Source: Thiorhodovibrio winogradskyi (lineage in GTDB: Bacteria; Pseudomonadota; Gammaproteobacteria; Chromatiales; Chromatiaceae). From it: a stretch of 64,000 bases of DNA. Shown piece after piece: positions 1 through 9,808 of the stretch (position 1 is the stretch's first letter; every line of letters begins with the position of its first letter). A program made the translations under genes and the position numbers. Below the pieces are notes generated by a model that was not told the DNA's origin, made no database searches, and saw only the letters and a program-made list of their open reading frames with translations. The stretch spans positions 2,987,531 through 3,051,530 of the forward strand of contig NZ_CP121472.1 of NCBI RefSeq assembly GCF_036208045.1. The letters are read 5' to 3'.

Positions 1-441
1 GACGGGCATCCGTTCAAGGTGACCAAGTTTCGCAGCATGCGGGTTGATGCCGAGGCCGATGGCAAGGCACGCTGGGCGACGAAAAACGATCCGCGCATCA
101 CCCGGGTGGGCTCTTTTTTGCGCAAGACGCGCATTGACGAGTTGCCACAGTTGGTGAGCGTGTTGAAGGGGGAGATGAGTTTTGTCGGCCCACGGCCGGA
201 ACGACCGGAATTTGTCGGGCATCTTGCAGTGAAACACCCCTATTATGCGGCCCGCTTGCGAGTCAAGCCGGGCTTGACCGGCTGGGCACAGTTGAAATAT
301 CCCTACGGCAGCACGGAAGAAGACGCGCTGCGCAAGCTGGAATACGATCTTTACTATGTGAAGAATCACAGCACTTTTCTGGATGTGCTGATTTTGCTCC
401 AGACGGTGGAAGTGGTGCTTTTTGGCAAGGGGGCACTTTAG
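1..441 (+). CDS. Sugar transferase of exopolysaccharide synthesis (3' part only)
   Basis: Only the last 146 codons are present; the reading frame is open from base 1, so the gene begins outside the window. The visible part is the cytoplasmic catalytic core of the bacterial sugar transferase family (WcaJ/EpsE type), which moves a sugar-1-phosphate from a nucleotide sugar onto undecaprenyl phosphate to start a polysaccharide repeat unit. Diagnostic stretches are [23 protein letters not shown] and [10 protein letters not shown]. The ending ([13 protein letters not shown]) resembles the subgroup found in XrtA/PEP-CTERM loci, which fits the prs genes 3.5 kb downstream. The neighbouring HDOD gene converges on it with a gap of 4 bp. 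Confidence 0.9.
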   Translation, partial: DGHPFKVTKFRSMRVDAEADGKARWATKNDPRITRVGSFLRKTRIDELPQLVSVLKGEMSFVGPRPERPEFVGHLAVKHPYYAARLRVKPGLTGWAQLKYPYGSTEEDALRKLEYDLYYVKNHSTFLDVLILLQTVEVVLFGKGAL

Positions 442-445
442 GTTG

Positions 446-1381
446 TTACGGGGCCCTTGGTCCAAGGGGCGTTTCCGCCAAGGCGTGTTCTATTACATCG
501 GAGCAAGCGGTCGGGTCTAGCCCCAGGCGCGCGAGGAAGCGGTCGTGATCCTCGGTGGGATGGCAGCCTCCGAGCCCAAGGCCTGATTGCTCGAGCAGAC
601 TGTCTGCCAGGCCGGTGAGCAGCACGAGCTGTTCATGATCGCCCTTGTAGGCGGGGTTGTGATGGTGGCGAACGGCGAGCAGGAGGGGTGCTGGCATCTC
701 CCAGGCGTCGTAGAGCCACTCGCCGAGTTGGGTGTGTTCCACGCCCAGGGCGAAACGGTCGATGGTTGGCAGAGACAGCCCGGGGTTTGACGCGATCAGG
801 CGGCTGAGGAAGTGGAACTGCTCGGGCAACAGATGGCCCAGCAGAAAATAGCCGATGTTGTGAGTGATACCCGAGAGCTGCACCAGGCCGAGTGGCAGTT
901 GAATTGCCCCGCGTTGTTGCTTGGCCAGTTCTTGCATGACCAGGCTGCAGCGCAGGCCATGTTGCCACAGGCGGTCGCGGCCGATGGGACCCTGGTTGGG
1001 GGTGCGCAGTGGCGACAAGGCGGCTAGCGCCAGGGCGAAGTCCAGCGAGGTGTTAAAGCCCAGTCGGGTGACGGCATCCTGCACGCTGTCGATTGTTCGC
1101 ACACCCCCATGGTAGGCTGAATTGGCGCGCCTGAGGATTTGCGAGGCCAGCAGGGGATCGAGCTGGATGGTCTCGGCGAGACTTTGTGCTGAGGCGTTGT
1201 CGTCATCGCGCAGCGCCCAGAGTTGTTTGGCGAGCGCCGGCATTGGGGGCAGTTCTTCATTGGAGCGCACCAGGGCGCGAATATCGCCGGGTGGCAAGTG
1301 CGCGAGCCGGCATCGGTCGACATTCGCGATGTTCCAGTGCAGCAGGTCAGGCTCGGGGATTACAGCCGCGTTCAGGGTCAT
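446..1381 (-). CDS. HDOD domain signalling protein
   Basis: A 311-residue soluble protein with an HDOD domain at about residues 40-240 (LPPMPALAKQLWALRDD, then DPLLASQILRRANSAYHG). HDOD domains are HD-GYP relatives usually lacking the metal-binding HD pair; they occur in two-component and c-di-GMP-linked signalling and their ligand is generally unknown. No other domain is seen. The start overlaps the stop of the upstream sigma-54 activator gene by one base (TGATG), so the two are probably translationally coupled and belong to one minus-strand operon with the secreted protease. Confidence 0.85.
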   Translation of the reverse strand: MTLNAAVIPEPDLLHWNIANVDRCRLAHLPPGDIRALVRSNEELPPMPALAKQLWALRDDDNASAQSLAETIQLDPLLASQILRRANSAYHGGVRTIDSVQDAVTRLGFNTSLDFALALAALSPLRTPNQGPIGRDRLWQHGLRCSLVMQELAKQQRGAIQLPLGLVQLSGITHNIGYFLLGHLLPEQFHFLSRLIASNPGLSLPTIDRFALGVEHTQLGEWLYDAWEMPAPLLLAVRHHHNPAYKGDHEQLVLLTGLADSLLEQSGLGLGGCHPTEDHDRFLARLGLDPTACSDVIEHALAETPLGPRAP

Positions 1382-2775
1382 CAGGGGCTCGGATGCTGGT
1401 TGGGAATGTTCTGGTTGGGAACATTCAGGCGGTAGCGCTTGAGCTTGCGGTAGAGGGTGCGTTCACTCACCGAGAGACCGGCGGCGACCTCCTTGCGATT
1501 ACCATGGTGGCGCTGGAGCAAATCGATGATGTAGCGTGCCTCGGCCGATTCAATCGGGGAAAGATGCTCGAATGTCGCGGCCGTCTCGGCGGCTTGTACA
1601 AACTTATCTTGCTCAGAATACTCTTTTAGTGTGCGCGCAGCTACGCTGTTCGGCGCCTGCGGCAGACGGATGGACTCCTCGGTGATTTCTCCACTGGGAT
1701 TGAGCGCCACCGCCAGTTGAATGATATTGCGCAACTCGCGAATGTTGCCGGGATAGTCGTACTGCAGCAGCTTGCGAATGGCCGCCTTACTGAGCCTCGG
1801 TAACCCCAGACCCCCCCGATTCATTTCTTTAAGCAAAAACTGCACTAGCTCTGGGATGTCCTCACGGCGTTCGCGCAAGGGCGGTATTTCAATCGGCAAG
1901 ACTGCCAGACGGTAGAACAGATCCTGACGAAACCGCCCCTGCCTCGCCATGGCCGCCAGATCCTGATGGGTGGCGCTGACAACCCGAACATCGGCCTTGA
2001 GGCTTTTGGTTCCGCCCACTTGCCGGAAGAGGCCCGTCTCAAGCGCGCGCAGCAGCTTGGGTTGCTGGGACAGGGGCAGCTCGCCGATTTCATCCAAAAA
2101 CAGGGTGCCGCCATCCGCTAGCTCGAACAATCCGGTTTTGTTGGCCACGGCGCTGGTGAAGGCGCCTTTGATGTGGCCGAACAACTCGCTTTCAAACAGG
2201 TCCTCGCTGAGAACGGTGCAGTCAACGACAATAAAGGGGCCGCTGGTGCGTCGCGACTGGCGATGAAGATGCTCGGCGGCTAGTTCCTTGCCAGATCCGG
2301 TTTCACCATGCAGGAGCACGGGTGCTTCGGTCTTGGCCGCGCGCTCTAGCTCAGCGAGCAGGGACTGGGTGGCTGGCGACTGGCCGAGAATTTTGACATC
2401 CGGGAGCGCCGGACCAAGCGGACGCAGATTCTCGCCCAGGTAAATGCGACCGTCCTCGTCGAGGATCGGGAAACCAAAAATCTGGGTGAACTGATTCGCG
2501 CCCGACGCCAGTTTGATGACATGGTTTTCCGCATAGGGCTCCAAGTCGCGAAAGAATCGCCGATGACGGCACTCCAGCTGCGGGACGGCGTCCAGGCTGC
2601 AGGAGTCCTGACCCACGATGGTGTCGGGAGACAGGCCAAAGGCGTGTTCAAACGCCTGGTTGATGAAGCGTATCTGGCACTCCGCGTCAACGACCATCAA
2701 TGGCTTGCGTTGCCCCGCGATGAAGCGGGAAAGCGTGGCTGTGGGTGTCATGGCGGAAGACGTCAGTTCCAGCAC
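1381..2775 (-). CDS. PAS-containing sigma-54-dependent transcriptional activator
   Basis: 464 residues. An N-terminal PAS-like sensor (about 15-115; [21 protein letters not shown]) is followed by an AAA+ sigma-54 interaction domain (about 130-360) with Walker A GETGSGKE near residue 158, and a C-terminal Fis-type helix-turn-helix ([19 protein letters not shown]). There is no receiver domain, so the signal is probably sensed directly by PAS. The loop that contacts sigma-54, normally GAFTGA, reads GAFTSA at residues 204-209. It overlaps the protease gene upstream by 13 bp and the HDOD gene downstream by 1 bp. The target promoters are unknown; the neighbouring EPS genes are obvious candidates but have their own activator, PrsR. 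Confidence 0.88.
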   Translation of the reverse strand: MLELTSSAMTPTATLSRFIAGQRKPLMVVDAECQIRFINQAFEHAFGLSPDTIVGQDSCSLDAVPQLECRHRRFFRDLEPYAENHVIKLASGANQFTQIFGFPILDEDGRIYLGENLRPLGPALPDVKILGQSPATQSLLAELERAAKTEAPVLLHGETGSGKELAAEHLHRQSRRTSGPFIVVDCTVLSEDLFESELFGHIKGAFTSAVANKTGLFELADGGTLFLDEIGELPLSQQPKLLRALETGLFRQVGGTKSLKADVRVVSATHQDLAAMARQGRFRQDLFYRLAVLPIEIPPLRERREDIPELVQFLLKEMNRGGLGLPRLSKAAIRKLLQYDYPGNIRELRNIIQLAVALNPSGEITEESIRLPQAPNSVAARTLKEYSEQDKFVQAAETAATFEHLSPIESAEARYIIDLLQRHHGNRKEVAAGLSVSERTLYRKLKRYRLNVPNQNIPNQHPSP

Positions 2776-3659
2776 TCGACTCTCACGACATACTCTCTGG
2801 CGCTTTCTAGCAACCGATGGGGTTCCAGGCGGTTGCTGCTCGCGGGTTTGAAGTCCGCCGTCACGCCATGGGCCGAGAGGAAGGCGCGCACCGCGGAATT
2901 GGGGATGGCGACGCCTTGATCGCGGACAATGCGCCCGGATTCCTGGTAAATCTTGCTGGTGTCCGCGGCGGCAAAGACCACGCCGACCACCTGCCCGGCG
3001 GCATTGAGCGCCGGGCCACCGCTGTTGCCAGGGCGAACGGCTGCATTGAAGGGGAGCGGTCCGGATGTGTTCGCGGAGGGTCTCAGGGTGCCTTCGGTCA
3101 GCAAGGGAATGAGTGGTGGCAGTCCTTGATTTGGATAGCCGACGATAAAGACCCCTGCCCCAGCCGGGTCGGCGTTTGAGGCGAATTCCGCCACCGCAGC
3201 CGGCTGCAACTCTCCTTTAAGGAGCGCGAGGTCTCTGTTGGGCTGCGCCGCGACGAGCTTGACACGACTGACGGTGCCGTTTGGCGATGAGATGGCAAGA
3301 TCGGAGCAGTCTTTCACCACATGGGCGTTGGTGATGATCGCGCCCTGAAAATCGACAAAAAATCCAGCGCCAACGCCAGCGAGGCGTTTGCCGATGACGG
3401 ATGACTCCTTGGCCTCCTCCATCGACTCGGCAATGTAGGCCCGGCGCTGCTCGCGGATGCGCGCGGCCTCGGCATTGCTGACGACGCGGCCCTCGCACTG
3501 ATCGGCCCGGGCGCGCCTGACGATCTGGCGTTGGGGGTCCAGGCAATTGACCAGCTCGGTCCCACGCGGGCTCTGCGCTTGGACAACGCCGGCATTGAAT
3601 ACCAGCACCAGGTGCATGGTTAGGCACAAAAGTACCAAGATGACAGGATATTTCCTCAT
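2763..3659 (-). CDS. Secreted trypsin-like serine protease
   Basis: 298 residues with a clear signal peptide ([20 protein letters not shown], cleavage likely after VQA at about residue 28). The chymotrypsin-fold protease domain covers the C-terminal two thirds, with a complete triad: His113 in ITNAHVV, Asp143 in NRDLALL and Ser213 in [10 protein letters not shown]. There is no PDZ domain, so it is not a full DegP/HtrA protein. The N-terminal region has cysteines (NCLDP, DQCEG) that could form a disulfide in the periplasm. It is the first gene of the minus-strand block and is divergent from prsT across about 240 bp that should carry both promoters. The substrate is unknown; matrix or EPS-associated proteins would fit the location. 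Confidence 0.85.
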   Translation of the reverse strand: MRKYPVILVLLCLTMHLVLVFNAGVVQAQSPRGTELVNCLDPQRQIVRRARADQCEGRVVSNAEAARIREQRRAYIAESMEEAKESSVIGKRLAGVGAGFFVDFQGAIITNAHVVKDCSDLAISSPNGTVSRVKLVAAQPNRDLALLKGELQPAAVAEFASNADPAGAGVFIVGYPNQGLPPLIPLLTEGTLRPSANTSGPLPFNAAVRPGNSGGPALNAAGQVVGVVFAAADTSKIYQESGRIVRDQGVAIPNSAVRAFLSAHGVTADFKPASSNRLEPHRLLESAREYVVRVECWN

Positions 3660-3900
3660 GATGTTGCTCTAAGGTCAGATCAATGTCAGCCAGTTGATGC
3701 CTCTTGTCGCATCCGTTTATCGAAAACCCCAATAGGCTAACGGATCCTGATTTGGCTGCGGTTTCGAGTGGTCAGGATATCGTATCCGGGAAGGGATCAC
3801 ATGGCTAAATCCGACGCGCGCCTCGCGCGCGCTCTTAAATGATATCCCTCTTATGGTAACCTTCGCCCATCACACGACTAAGATCCGGAGGGCACTTTTC

Positions 3901-6900
3901 ATGAAGGCTTTCTTACCACGGCGACAGACTCCTCGGCCGGCGTTCCTTCTTGGGGCGCCGCTCCTACTGATGCTTGCATTCCTGTCAGCGGGTTGCGGAG
4001 GCGCTGCTTCTCCAGATCAAGCCCTTGCCCGCGGTCAAACCGCCCTGGCCGAGGGGGATTTACGCACCGCCGCGATTGAACTTAAAAATGCCCTGCAGGC
4101 AGACCCCGAGCGTGCCGACGCACGGGCCTTACTTGGTCAGGTGTTGGTCCGCCAGGGCGACGGGGTCGCGGCCGCCCTGGAACTGGAGCGCGCGCAAAAT
4201 CTGGGCGCCGAGGCATCCCTGATTCAACCCTGGCTGGCCGAGGCATGGCTGCAAAGCGGCGACCATGCCAAATTGATTGAACTCGATAGCGAGGATGTGC
4301 CGCCTGGCACCCAGCAGGCGCGGATACTTGCCCTGCAGTCCCGCGCTTTGCTCGCCACCGGGGATCTTGAAGCAGCCGTGGCCAAAGCGACCAGCGCCAT
4401 GGAGGCCGATCCGGCGTTGCCGGCCGCCAACCTGGCCATGGCTCAGGTGCAATTCGCACGGCAGGATGTTGATCAGGCACGGAAGGTCCTTGACGAGACA
4501 TTGGCCGCGGCGCCAACGGATGCCGACGCGAACATGCTGCTTGGCGAAATCGAGCGCCAAACCGGCAATCTGGAGGCGGCAGAAGCGGCCTTCTCCACCG
4601 CCATGCAAGACCCACTGGCGGCAGCACGCGCCCAGCTCAATCGCGCCTATACCCGGATTCAACAGGAAAATTACACGGGTGCGCAGGAAGATATCACCAA
4701 GCTGCGCGAAACCCTCAAAAACAATCCGCTAGTCGACTATGCCGAGGGCCTGCTGTTATATTCGCAAGCGCAATATCGCCCCGCCATTGAACGCATCGAC
4801 GCAGCCCTTGGCGCCAGCCCAAACCTGCTTCCGGCACTGCGCCTGGCCGGCGCGACCCGACTCGCGCTGGAAGAACCACGGCTGGCCAGGGTTCATCTCG
4901 AGCGCTTCCTGTCCGCTCAACCCGAGGACTCGGGTGCTCAGCGGATGCTGGCCATGGCGCTGCTCCAGCTTGGCGAGGCCAAGGAGGCGGAAGCCATGGC
5001 ACGCACCCTGGTGGCCCGGGACAGCGCCGATGTGGCCGCCATGGATCTGCTCGCCAGTGCTTTGATGATGCAAGGTAAGCGCAAGGAGGGCACGGACTTT
5101 CTGCGCCAGGTCCAGGCCGCCGCGCCCAGTTCGCCAACTCTTGATACCCGCCTCGGGCTGGCTCTTCTCGACCAGGGCGACCAAGAGGAAGGTCTGCGCC
5201 TGCTGCGCGAGACGGCCGAGCGCAATCCGGAATCCACCGACGCCGTCGAGAAACTGGTGGCCGGCCTGGCGCGCACCGGCGACCTGGACGAAGCCCTTAA
5301 CACCGCGAATGCCTACCAAAAGCAGCACCCTGATTCGGCGCACGCGCACAATCTGGTCGCCGCTGTGTATCTGCAACAGAATGAGTTGGATCAGGCGCGC
5401 GCGGCATTCGAGCAGGCGCTGGCGACCGAGCCTGGTAACCTCCCCGCGAGTAAAGCGCTCGCCGCCCTGGCAGTTCAGGCCGAGGACTATTCCTTGGCCA
5501 GCAACATCCTCGAGACCAGCCTGTCGCATCACCCAGCGGATCTCAGCCTGCTGATATCGCTCGCGAAACTGGGCCTTGCCCAGGAGGATGCGGACAGGGC
5601 GAAAATGTATCTGGATCAAGCGCTCGAGCGCCATCCCGACGAGCTTGCACCAAAGCTTTACATGTCAGCCTATTTCCTGCGGCAGGGCGACGCCAGAGAA
5701 GCGCTCTCCTTCGCGGCCGATGCTGTCGCTTTGGACCCTAGAAACGCCGCTGCTCTCGGGCTGCGCGCGGATGCGCAGCTCGCGTTAGAGGATTATCAAG
5801 CCGCCCGCGAATCCCTGCAGACTCTCAATGCTCTCTTGGAGAATCCCAATGCGCGTGTTCTTTGGGCACAGGCGCGCGCGGACTTGGCACTTGGTAACAC
5901 TGAAGACGCCAAGCGTGCGCTGGAACAAGCCCATGCGGCGGCGCCCGAGTTCACTCCCGCTTTGCTGGCGCTCGGACGCTTGGCCATTGCACAGCAAAAT
6001 GTCGCGGGAGCTGCCGAATACCTGTCCGCGCTCCAGGAGCAACTGGGCGAGAACCACAGGGATGTCCTGCTGATACAAGGTGATCTTGCCCGCTTGCAGG
6101 GCAATTTGGCAGGCGCCGATGACGCCTTTCGCGCCCTGCTTGATGTCAACGCGGACCTGAACCTTGATCAGGACACCGCCCTTTGGAGTGCCGCCGAGCA
6201 GCTGGTTCTGGCCTACGTGCGCGAGGGCGATCCCGAAGCCGGTCTGAAATCCGCCATGGAATTGGAGAGCCGTCAGCCTGACTCGGCGCGATTGCAAACA
6301 CTGCTGGGATTGCTTTATCTGCGCGATCAACAGCCCGAACAGGCTACTGCAGCCTTCCAACAGGCCCTGGAGCTCGATCCTGGCAATACCAGAGCCATCA
6401 GTGGGTTGGTCTCCCTGGCGGTGCAGGCCGAGGATTTTGACCAGGCAAAGGCGCTCTATACCGCGGCCCTGGAGCAAAAGCCCTCGGATCTTGAGTTGCT
6501 AATCGGCTCGGCAAGGCTCGCCCTGCTTCAGGACGACCCGCAGGCGGCCGAGGCTTTTCTTCTCGACGGCGTTAAGAAAAATCCCGAATCCCCGGCGGCC
6601 AAGCTCTATCTGGGTGCCTTTTATCTCGGCCAGAATCAACCCGGGAAAGCCCTTGAGCTGGTCTCGGCGCCGGGCATCGACCTTGACAACTCACCACGCC
6701 TGCTCGCGCTCAAGGCCGAGGCGGAAATCAACCTGAACCAGTTCCGATCCGCGGTCCGAACCCTGCAAAGCCTGAATCTTCTCCAGCCTGACCAAACCCG
6801 GGTGCTGCTCGCGCTTGCCAACACCCAAGCTCGACTCAACGATTTACAGCCTGCCAACGAGACGCTGAAACAGGTTCTTAGGTTGGAGCCGCAATCCGTA

Positions 6901-7647
6901 CCTGCCTTGCGTGGCCTGGTGCGCATTGCCCTTGCCGAGAAGGCCCCGGCGGAGGCGGAAGCACGCATCGCCGCGCTCAAAGAGCAACTTGGCGCTGAGC
7001 ACGATGATGTGCTACTCCTTGAGGGACAGCTGGCGGAACTCAGTGGCGATTCCACTCTGGCCTTGGCGAAATATCGCCAGATCTTCGACCAGTCACCGAC
7101 GCCGGCGAGTCTGCTTCTGGTCGCTCGCAGCCTGGCTCGCCAGGATGACATGGACGGGGCGCGCGAGGCTCTGAAAAACTGGCTCGCCGAGCATCCGCAA
7201 GACAATCGAATTCGCTTTGAACTCGCACAGCTTGAACTCAACGCGGGAACAACCGACCAAGCCATCGCGCAATACCAGGCATTGGTCGACTCGGGCGTGG
7301 ACAATGCCGTGGTTTTGAACAACCTGGCATGGCTACTAAAAGACAGTGACCTTGACAGGGCTCTTGGCTACGCACGCCAAGCCCACGAGGCCGCACCAGA
7401 ATCAGCCGACATCGCCGATACGCTTGCGATTCTGCTTCTCGCGAACAAGGATATTGCCGAAGCAAGACGCTTGATAGACATCGCATTGCAGGAAAAACCC
7501 GACAATGCCAGCATGCTGTATCACAAAGCCCTGATTTTGAGCAAACAGGGAGAGCAGGAAGAAGCTCGCACGCTGGTTGAACAGGTGCTGGCCAACTCAG
7601 GGGATTTTCCAGAGCGTGAAGAGGCGGAAGACTGGCTGAATCAGTAG
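3901..7647 (+). CDS. prsT: PEP-CTERM/XrtA system TPR-repeat lipoprotein PrsT, enlarged
   Basis: 1248 residues. The chosen ATG has GGAGG ten bases upstream and gives a lipoprotein signal (FLLGAPLLLMLAFLSAGC, lipobox LSAGC); an upstream in-frame ATG at 3853 would bury that signal. The rest is almost entirely tetratricopeptide repeats (for example LDPGNTRAISGLVSLAVQAE), predicted to lie in the periplasm as a scaffold. PrsT proteins of XrtA loci are, to my knowledge, around 900 residues. The extra length here is explained by an in-frame tandem duplication of about 316 codons (5254-6201 and 6202-7149). It heads the prs gene set. An inverted repeat follows the stop. Confidence 0.9.
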   Translation: MKAFLPRRQTPRPAFLLGAPLLLMLAFLSAGCGGAASPDQALARGQTALAEGDLRTAAIELKNALQADPERADARALLGQVLVRQGDGVAAALELERAQNLGAEASLIQPWLAEAWLQSGDHAKLIELDSEDVPPGTQQARILALQSRALLATGDLEAAVAKATSAMEADPALPAANLAMAQVQFARQDVDQARKVLDETLAAAPTDADANMLLGEIERQTGNLEAAEAAFSTAMQDPLAAARAQLNRAYTRIQQENYTGAQEDITKLRETLKNNPLVDYAEGLLLYSQAQYRPAIERIDAALGASPNLLPALRLAGATRLALEEPRLARVHLERFLSAQPEDSGAQRMLAMALLQLGEAKEAEAMARTLVARDSADVAAMDLLASALMMQGKRKEGTDFLRQVQAAAPSSPTLDTRLGLALLDQGDQEEGLRLLRETAERNPESTDAVEKLVAGLARTGDLDEALNTANAYQKQHPDSAHAHNLVAAVYLQQNELDQARAAFEQALATEPGNLPASKALAALAVQAEDYSLASNILETSLSHHPADLSLLISLAKLGLAQEDADRAKMYLDQALERHPDELAPKLYMSAYFLRQGDAREALSFAADAVALDPRNAAALGLRADAQLALEDYQAARESLQTLNALLENPNARVLWAQARADLALGNTEDAKRALEQAHAAAPEFTPALLALGRLAIAQQNVAGAAEYLSALQEQLGENHRDVLLIQGDLARLQGNLAGADDAFRALLDVNADLNLDQDTALWSAAEQLVLAYVREGDPEAGLKSAMELESRQPDSARLQTLLGLLYLRDQQPEQATAAFQQALELDPGNTRAISGLVSLAVQAEDFDQAKALYTAALEQKPSDLELLIGSARLALLQDDPQAAEAFLLDGVKKNPESPAAKLYLGAFYLGQNQPGKALELVSAPGIDLDNSPRLLALKAEAEINLNQFRSAVRTLQSLNLLQPDQTRVLLALANTQARLNDLQPANETLKQVLRLEPQSVPALRGLVRIALAEKAPAEAEARIAALKEQLGAEHDDVLLLEGQLAELSGDSTLALAKYRQIFDQSPTPASLLLVARSLARQDDMDGAREALKNWLAEHPQDNRIRFELAQLELNAGTTDQAIAQYQALVDSGVDNAVVLNNLAWLLKDSDLDRALGYARQAHEAAPESADIADTLAILLLANKDIAEARRLIDIALQEKPDNASMLYHKALILSKQGEQEEARTLVEQVLANSGDFPEREEAEDWLNQ
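5254..7149 (+). repeat. In-frame tandem duplication inside prsT (two units of 948 bp)
   Basis: Three anchors recur at constant distance: KLVAGLARTGD/QLVLAYVREGD (5254 and 6202), LAVQAEDYSLA/LAVQAEDFDQA (5467 and 6415) and QLGENHRDVLL/QLGAEHDDVLL (6043 and 6988). Offsets are 948, 948 and 945 bases, that is 315-316 codons, so several TPR motifs were copied as one block and have since diverged. Confidence 0.8.
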
Positions 7648-8293
7648 TAGGTCGGCAGCCGGCCTTCCCAGATTTTTTCAAAGACTGTCTTGCGTTTAGG
7701 ATCTGGGAGTGGGAAGCCGGCTGCTACTTGAGCGGTTAGCGCGAACCTTGCGCTTTAGCGGGAGATGCCCTGAATCGCAGGACCAGTGCGATTTGACTCA
7801 CGTAAGCATTTCGAGACATTGGAGATCACTTGCTCGCGAAAGGTACTCGGCGGTCTGACGGATTCCGACGAGCGACGGCTTAAGTATTCCGGATCGGCGG
7901 ACTTCTTCATACTGGGTAGGCTGAATCGCATTCTGATGCCCTCTTCCGAGATGGATGACTGACTGGATATTCGGGTGGCCTGGCCGAGCGGGAGCCTGAG
8001 TTGTAAGGGGCTCCTTGTTCTGGTCGCGCTCTGGTCGCGCTTTGGCCACTGGCCGCTTAGGAGTCAGCACGATACTAAGCAAATTTGCTGCCAATCTTAA
8101 TTTCGGCGCTCGGGGCTGCGTTCTTGCTAGCCTGCTGAATTCAAGGATACACCTCACGACCCAGGGATGACAGAATCTGTCAGTCTCGCGACCGGAAGTG
8201 GCAGCACCCATGACATCAATCGTCTGACAAGAATGCTGTTACCCCAAACTCACCCGCAAAAAGCTTCGGCCCTTCAGAGAGCTCGCGACCATT
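7648..8293. other. Long intergenic region between prsT and the XrtA-associated ATPase gene
   Basis: About 650 bp without a convincing gene. It contains the inverted repeat just after prsT, a perfect 11-bp tandem duplication (CTGGTCGCGCT twice, 8020-8041) and a short palindrome GCAAATTTGC near 8089-8098. A minus-strand open frame of 137 codons (7798-8211) has no recognisable domain and atypical composition. The promoter for the downstream ATPase/prsK/prsR genes presumably lies here, but no convincing sigma-70 or sigma-54 pair stands out. Confidence 0.6.
7655..7723. repeat. Imperfect inverted repeat downstream of prsT
   Basis: The left arm GCAGCCGGCCTTCCCA (7655-7670) is complementary, apart from one extra C, to the right arm TGGGAAGCCGGCTGC (7710-7723 region). 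Both arms also carry CAGAT/ATCTG-type ends. The loop is about 40 bases and contains a T-run on the + strand directly after the left arm. It may attenuate or terminate prsT transcription or be a REP-like element; there is no T-run after the right arm, so a classic terminator is not supported. Confidence 0.5.
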
Positions 8294-9691
8294 ATGTTTG
8301 AAAGCTTCTACGGTTTGCGCGCGGACCCTTTTCGCCTGACGCCAGACCATCAATTTTCCTTCGAGCACGAGCATTTCTCCAAAGCCAAGGCTTACATCGA
8401 CTATGCCTTGGTGCGCGGCGAGGGTTTTGTGATGGTCACCGGTATGCCGGGGACAGGCAAGACAACGCTGGTCGCTGACCTACAGGCACGCCTTCCGGTT
8501 GCTGAAATCACCACGGCAACCATCAACTGCACCCAGTTGGATGCGGAAGCCCTGCTGCTCATCTCGGCCTATGAGTTCGGCTTACAGGTCGAATCGACCG
8601 CCAAAGCCGTCCTGTTGCGGGAGTTAATGGCGTTTTTTCATCGCGAACATCATTCAGGTCGCCGTGTTCTTTTAATCATTGATGAAGCCCAAGACCTATC
8701 TGTCCAAGCACTCGAGGAACTCCGGCTGCTGACCAACCTGCAAAGCGCTGGCCGACCACTGCTGCAAATCATTCTGCTGGGTCAAAGCTCCTTGCTGGAT
8801 TTGATTCGGCGACCGGAAATGCTTCAAGTCCACCAGCGTATCGTCGCAGCGACTCATCTACAAGCCCTGACCCCGCGGGAAACAATCGAATATGTTCGCC
8901 ATCGGCTTCTGAAAGCTGGGTGGACAGGCAGACCAACATTTCGCCCTGGCGTGCTCAAATCTGTTTATTCATACAGTCTTGGAGTTCCGCGGCTGATCAA
9001 CCAAATCTGCAGCCGAATGCTGCTGAGGGGCTTCAGCCTCGAACTGGTCGAAATCACCAGACACGATGCATATCAGGTGCTGCAAGAACTCCAGGAAGAA
9101 GGCCTGGTCCAGGCACCCCGTTCCAGTCACGAGCAATCGCCTCAATCCCTGGCCCTTCATTGGTCTGAAATCGACCACGGGCTCTACCCGGAAAAGCCCA
9201 GCACCCATTCAGTCAATCAAATTCTAAGCGACAAACCGCTTAATCAGGCGCCGCCACAACCAGCAGCGGATTTGCAAGCTCAAGCCGACGAGCAACGGCC
9301 GAACACCGCCCATGCGATAACAGCGAATCCATATTCCGAGCCGCCTATTCCCGCACAGGAGGATCCGGAGTACCCAGCCACGGAGAGCGCGCAGTCCACG
9401 CCGGACGCTCTGGAAGAAGTATCCACAGATAAAAAACCCATCACTCCTATAACTGCCGAGACTCCCGTGACTGTGAATCAAGGCACCAGTCATCCAGAAG
9501 ACCAGCCCACTATAATCCGACCTTTCAGTGTAGGTAAATTGGTCATTGCGTTTCTTGCCCTCAGTCTTGTCTTGATCAGCTTTTTGGCTGGCATGCTGCT
9601 GTCAAATCCACAGCCGCGGGCTGAGCTCATGGAGGTGATTTCAAGGTATGCATCCTCGGCGATGGACTTCTTGCAATCAGCATTTCAATGA
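8294..9691 (+). CDS. XrtA/PEP-CTERM locus secretion-type AAA ATPase
   Basis: 465 residues. The N-terminal 270 residues are an ExeA/GspA-like AAA ATPase of the subfamily found in PEP-CTERM loci: opening MFESFYGLRADPFRLTPD, Walker A GMPGTGKTT (about 50-58) and Walker B LLIIDEAQ. A low-complexity, Pro/Gln/Ser-rich linker of roughly 130 residues leads to a single hydrophobic segment near the C-terminus (LVIAFLALSLVLISFLAGML), so the ATPase is probably anchored in the inner membrane facing the cytoplasm. It likely energises or organises assembly of the EPS export machinery. The tail with its membrane anchor is longer than in typical family members of about 270-350 residues. Confidence 0.88.
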   Translation: MFESFYGLRADPFRLTPDHQFSFEHEHFSKAKAYIDYALVRGEGFVMVTGMPGTGKTTLVADLQARLPVAEITTATINCTQLDAEALLLISAYEFGLQVESTAKAVLLRELMAFFHREHHSGRRVLLIIDEAQDLSVQALEELRLLTNLQSAGRPLLQIILLGQSSLLDLIRRPEMLQVHQRIVAATHLQALTPRETIEYVRHRLLKAGWTGRPTFRPGVLKSVYSYSLGVPRLINQICSRMLLRGFSLELVEITRHDAYQVLQELQEEGLVQAPRSSHEQSPQSLALHWSEIDHGLYPEKPSTHSVNQILSDKPLNQAPPQPAADLQAQADEQRPNTAHAITANPYSEPPIPAQEDPEYPATESAQSTPDALEEVSTDKKPITPITAETPVTVNQGTSHPEDQPTIIRPFSVGKLVIAFLALSLVLISFLAGMLLSNPQPRAELMEVISRYASSAMDFLQSAFQ

Positions 9692-9808
9692 TCGACCCGG
9701 CAGTCTTTTCATACCCTTTGTTTTTCTAACTCTTGCATACCGGTCGCATATTTCTGATGTCAGGCTGAATATCCTCATTTTTTTGTTTCCGCATCCTGAG
9801 CCAACTTA

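Noticed and set aside
7798-8211. Minus-strand open frame of 137 codons in the prsT-ATPase gap
   Set aside because: No recognisable domain, no good ribosome-binding site and Arg/Pro/Gln-rich composition typical of chance frames in G+C-rich DNA.
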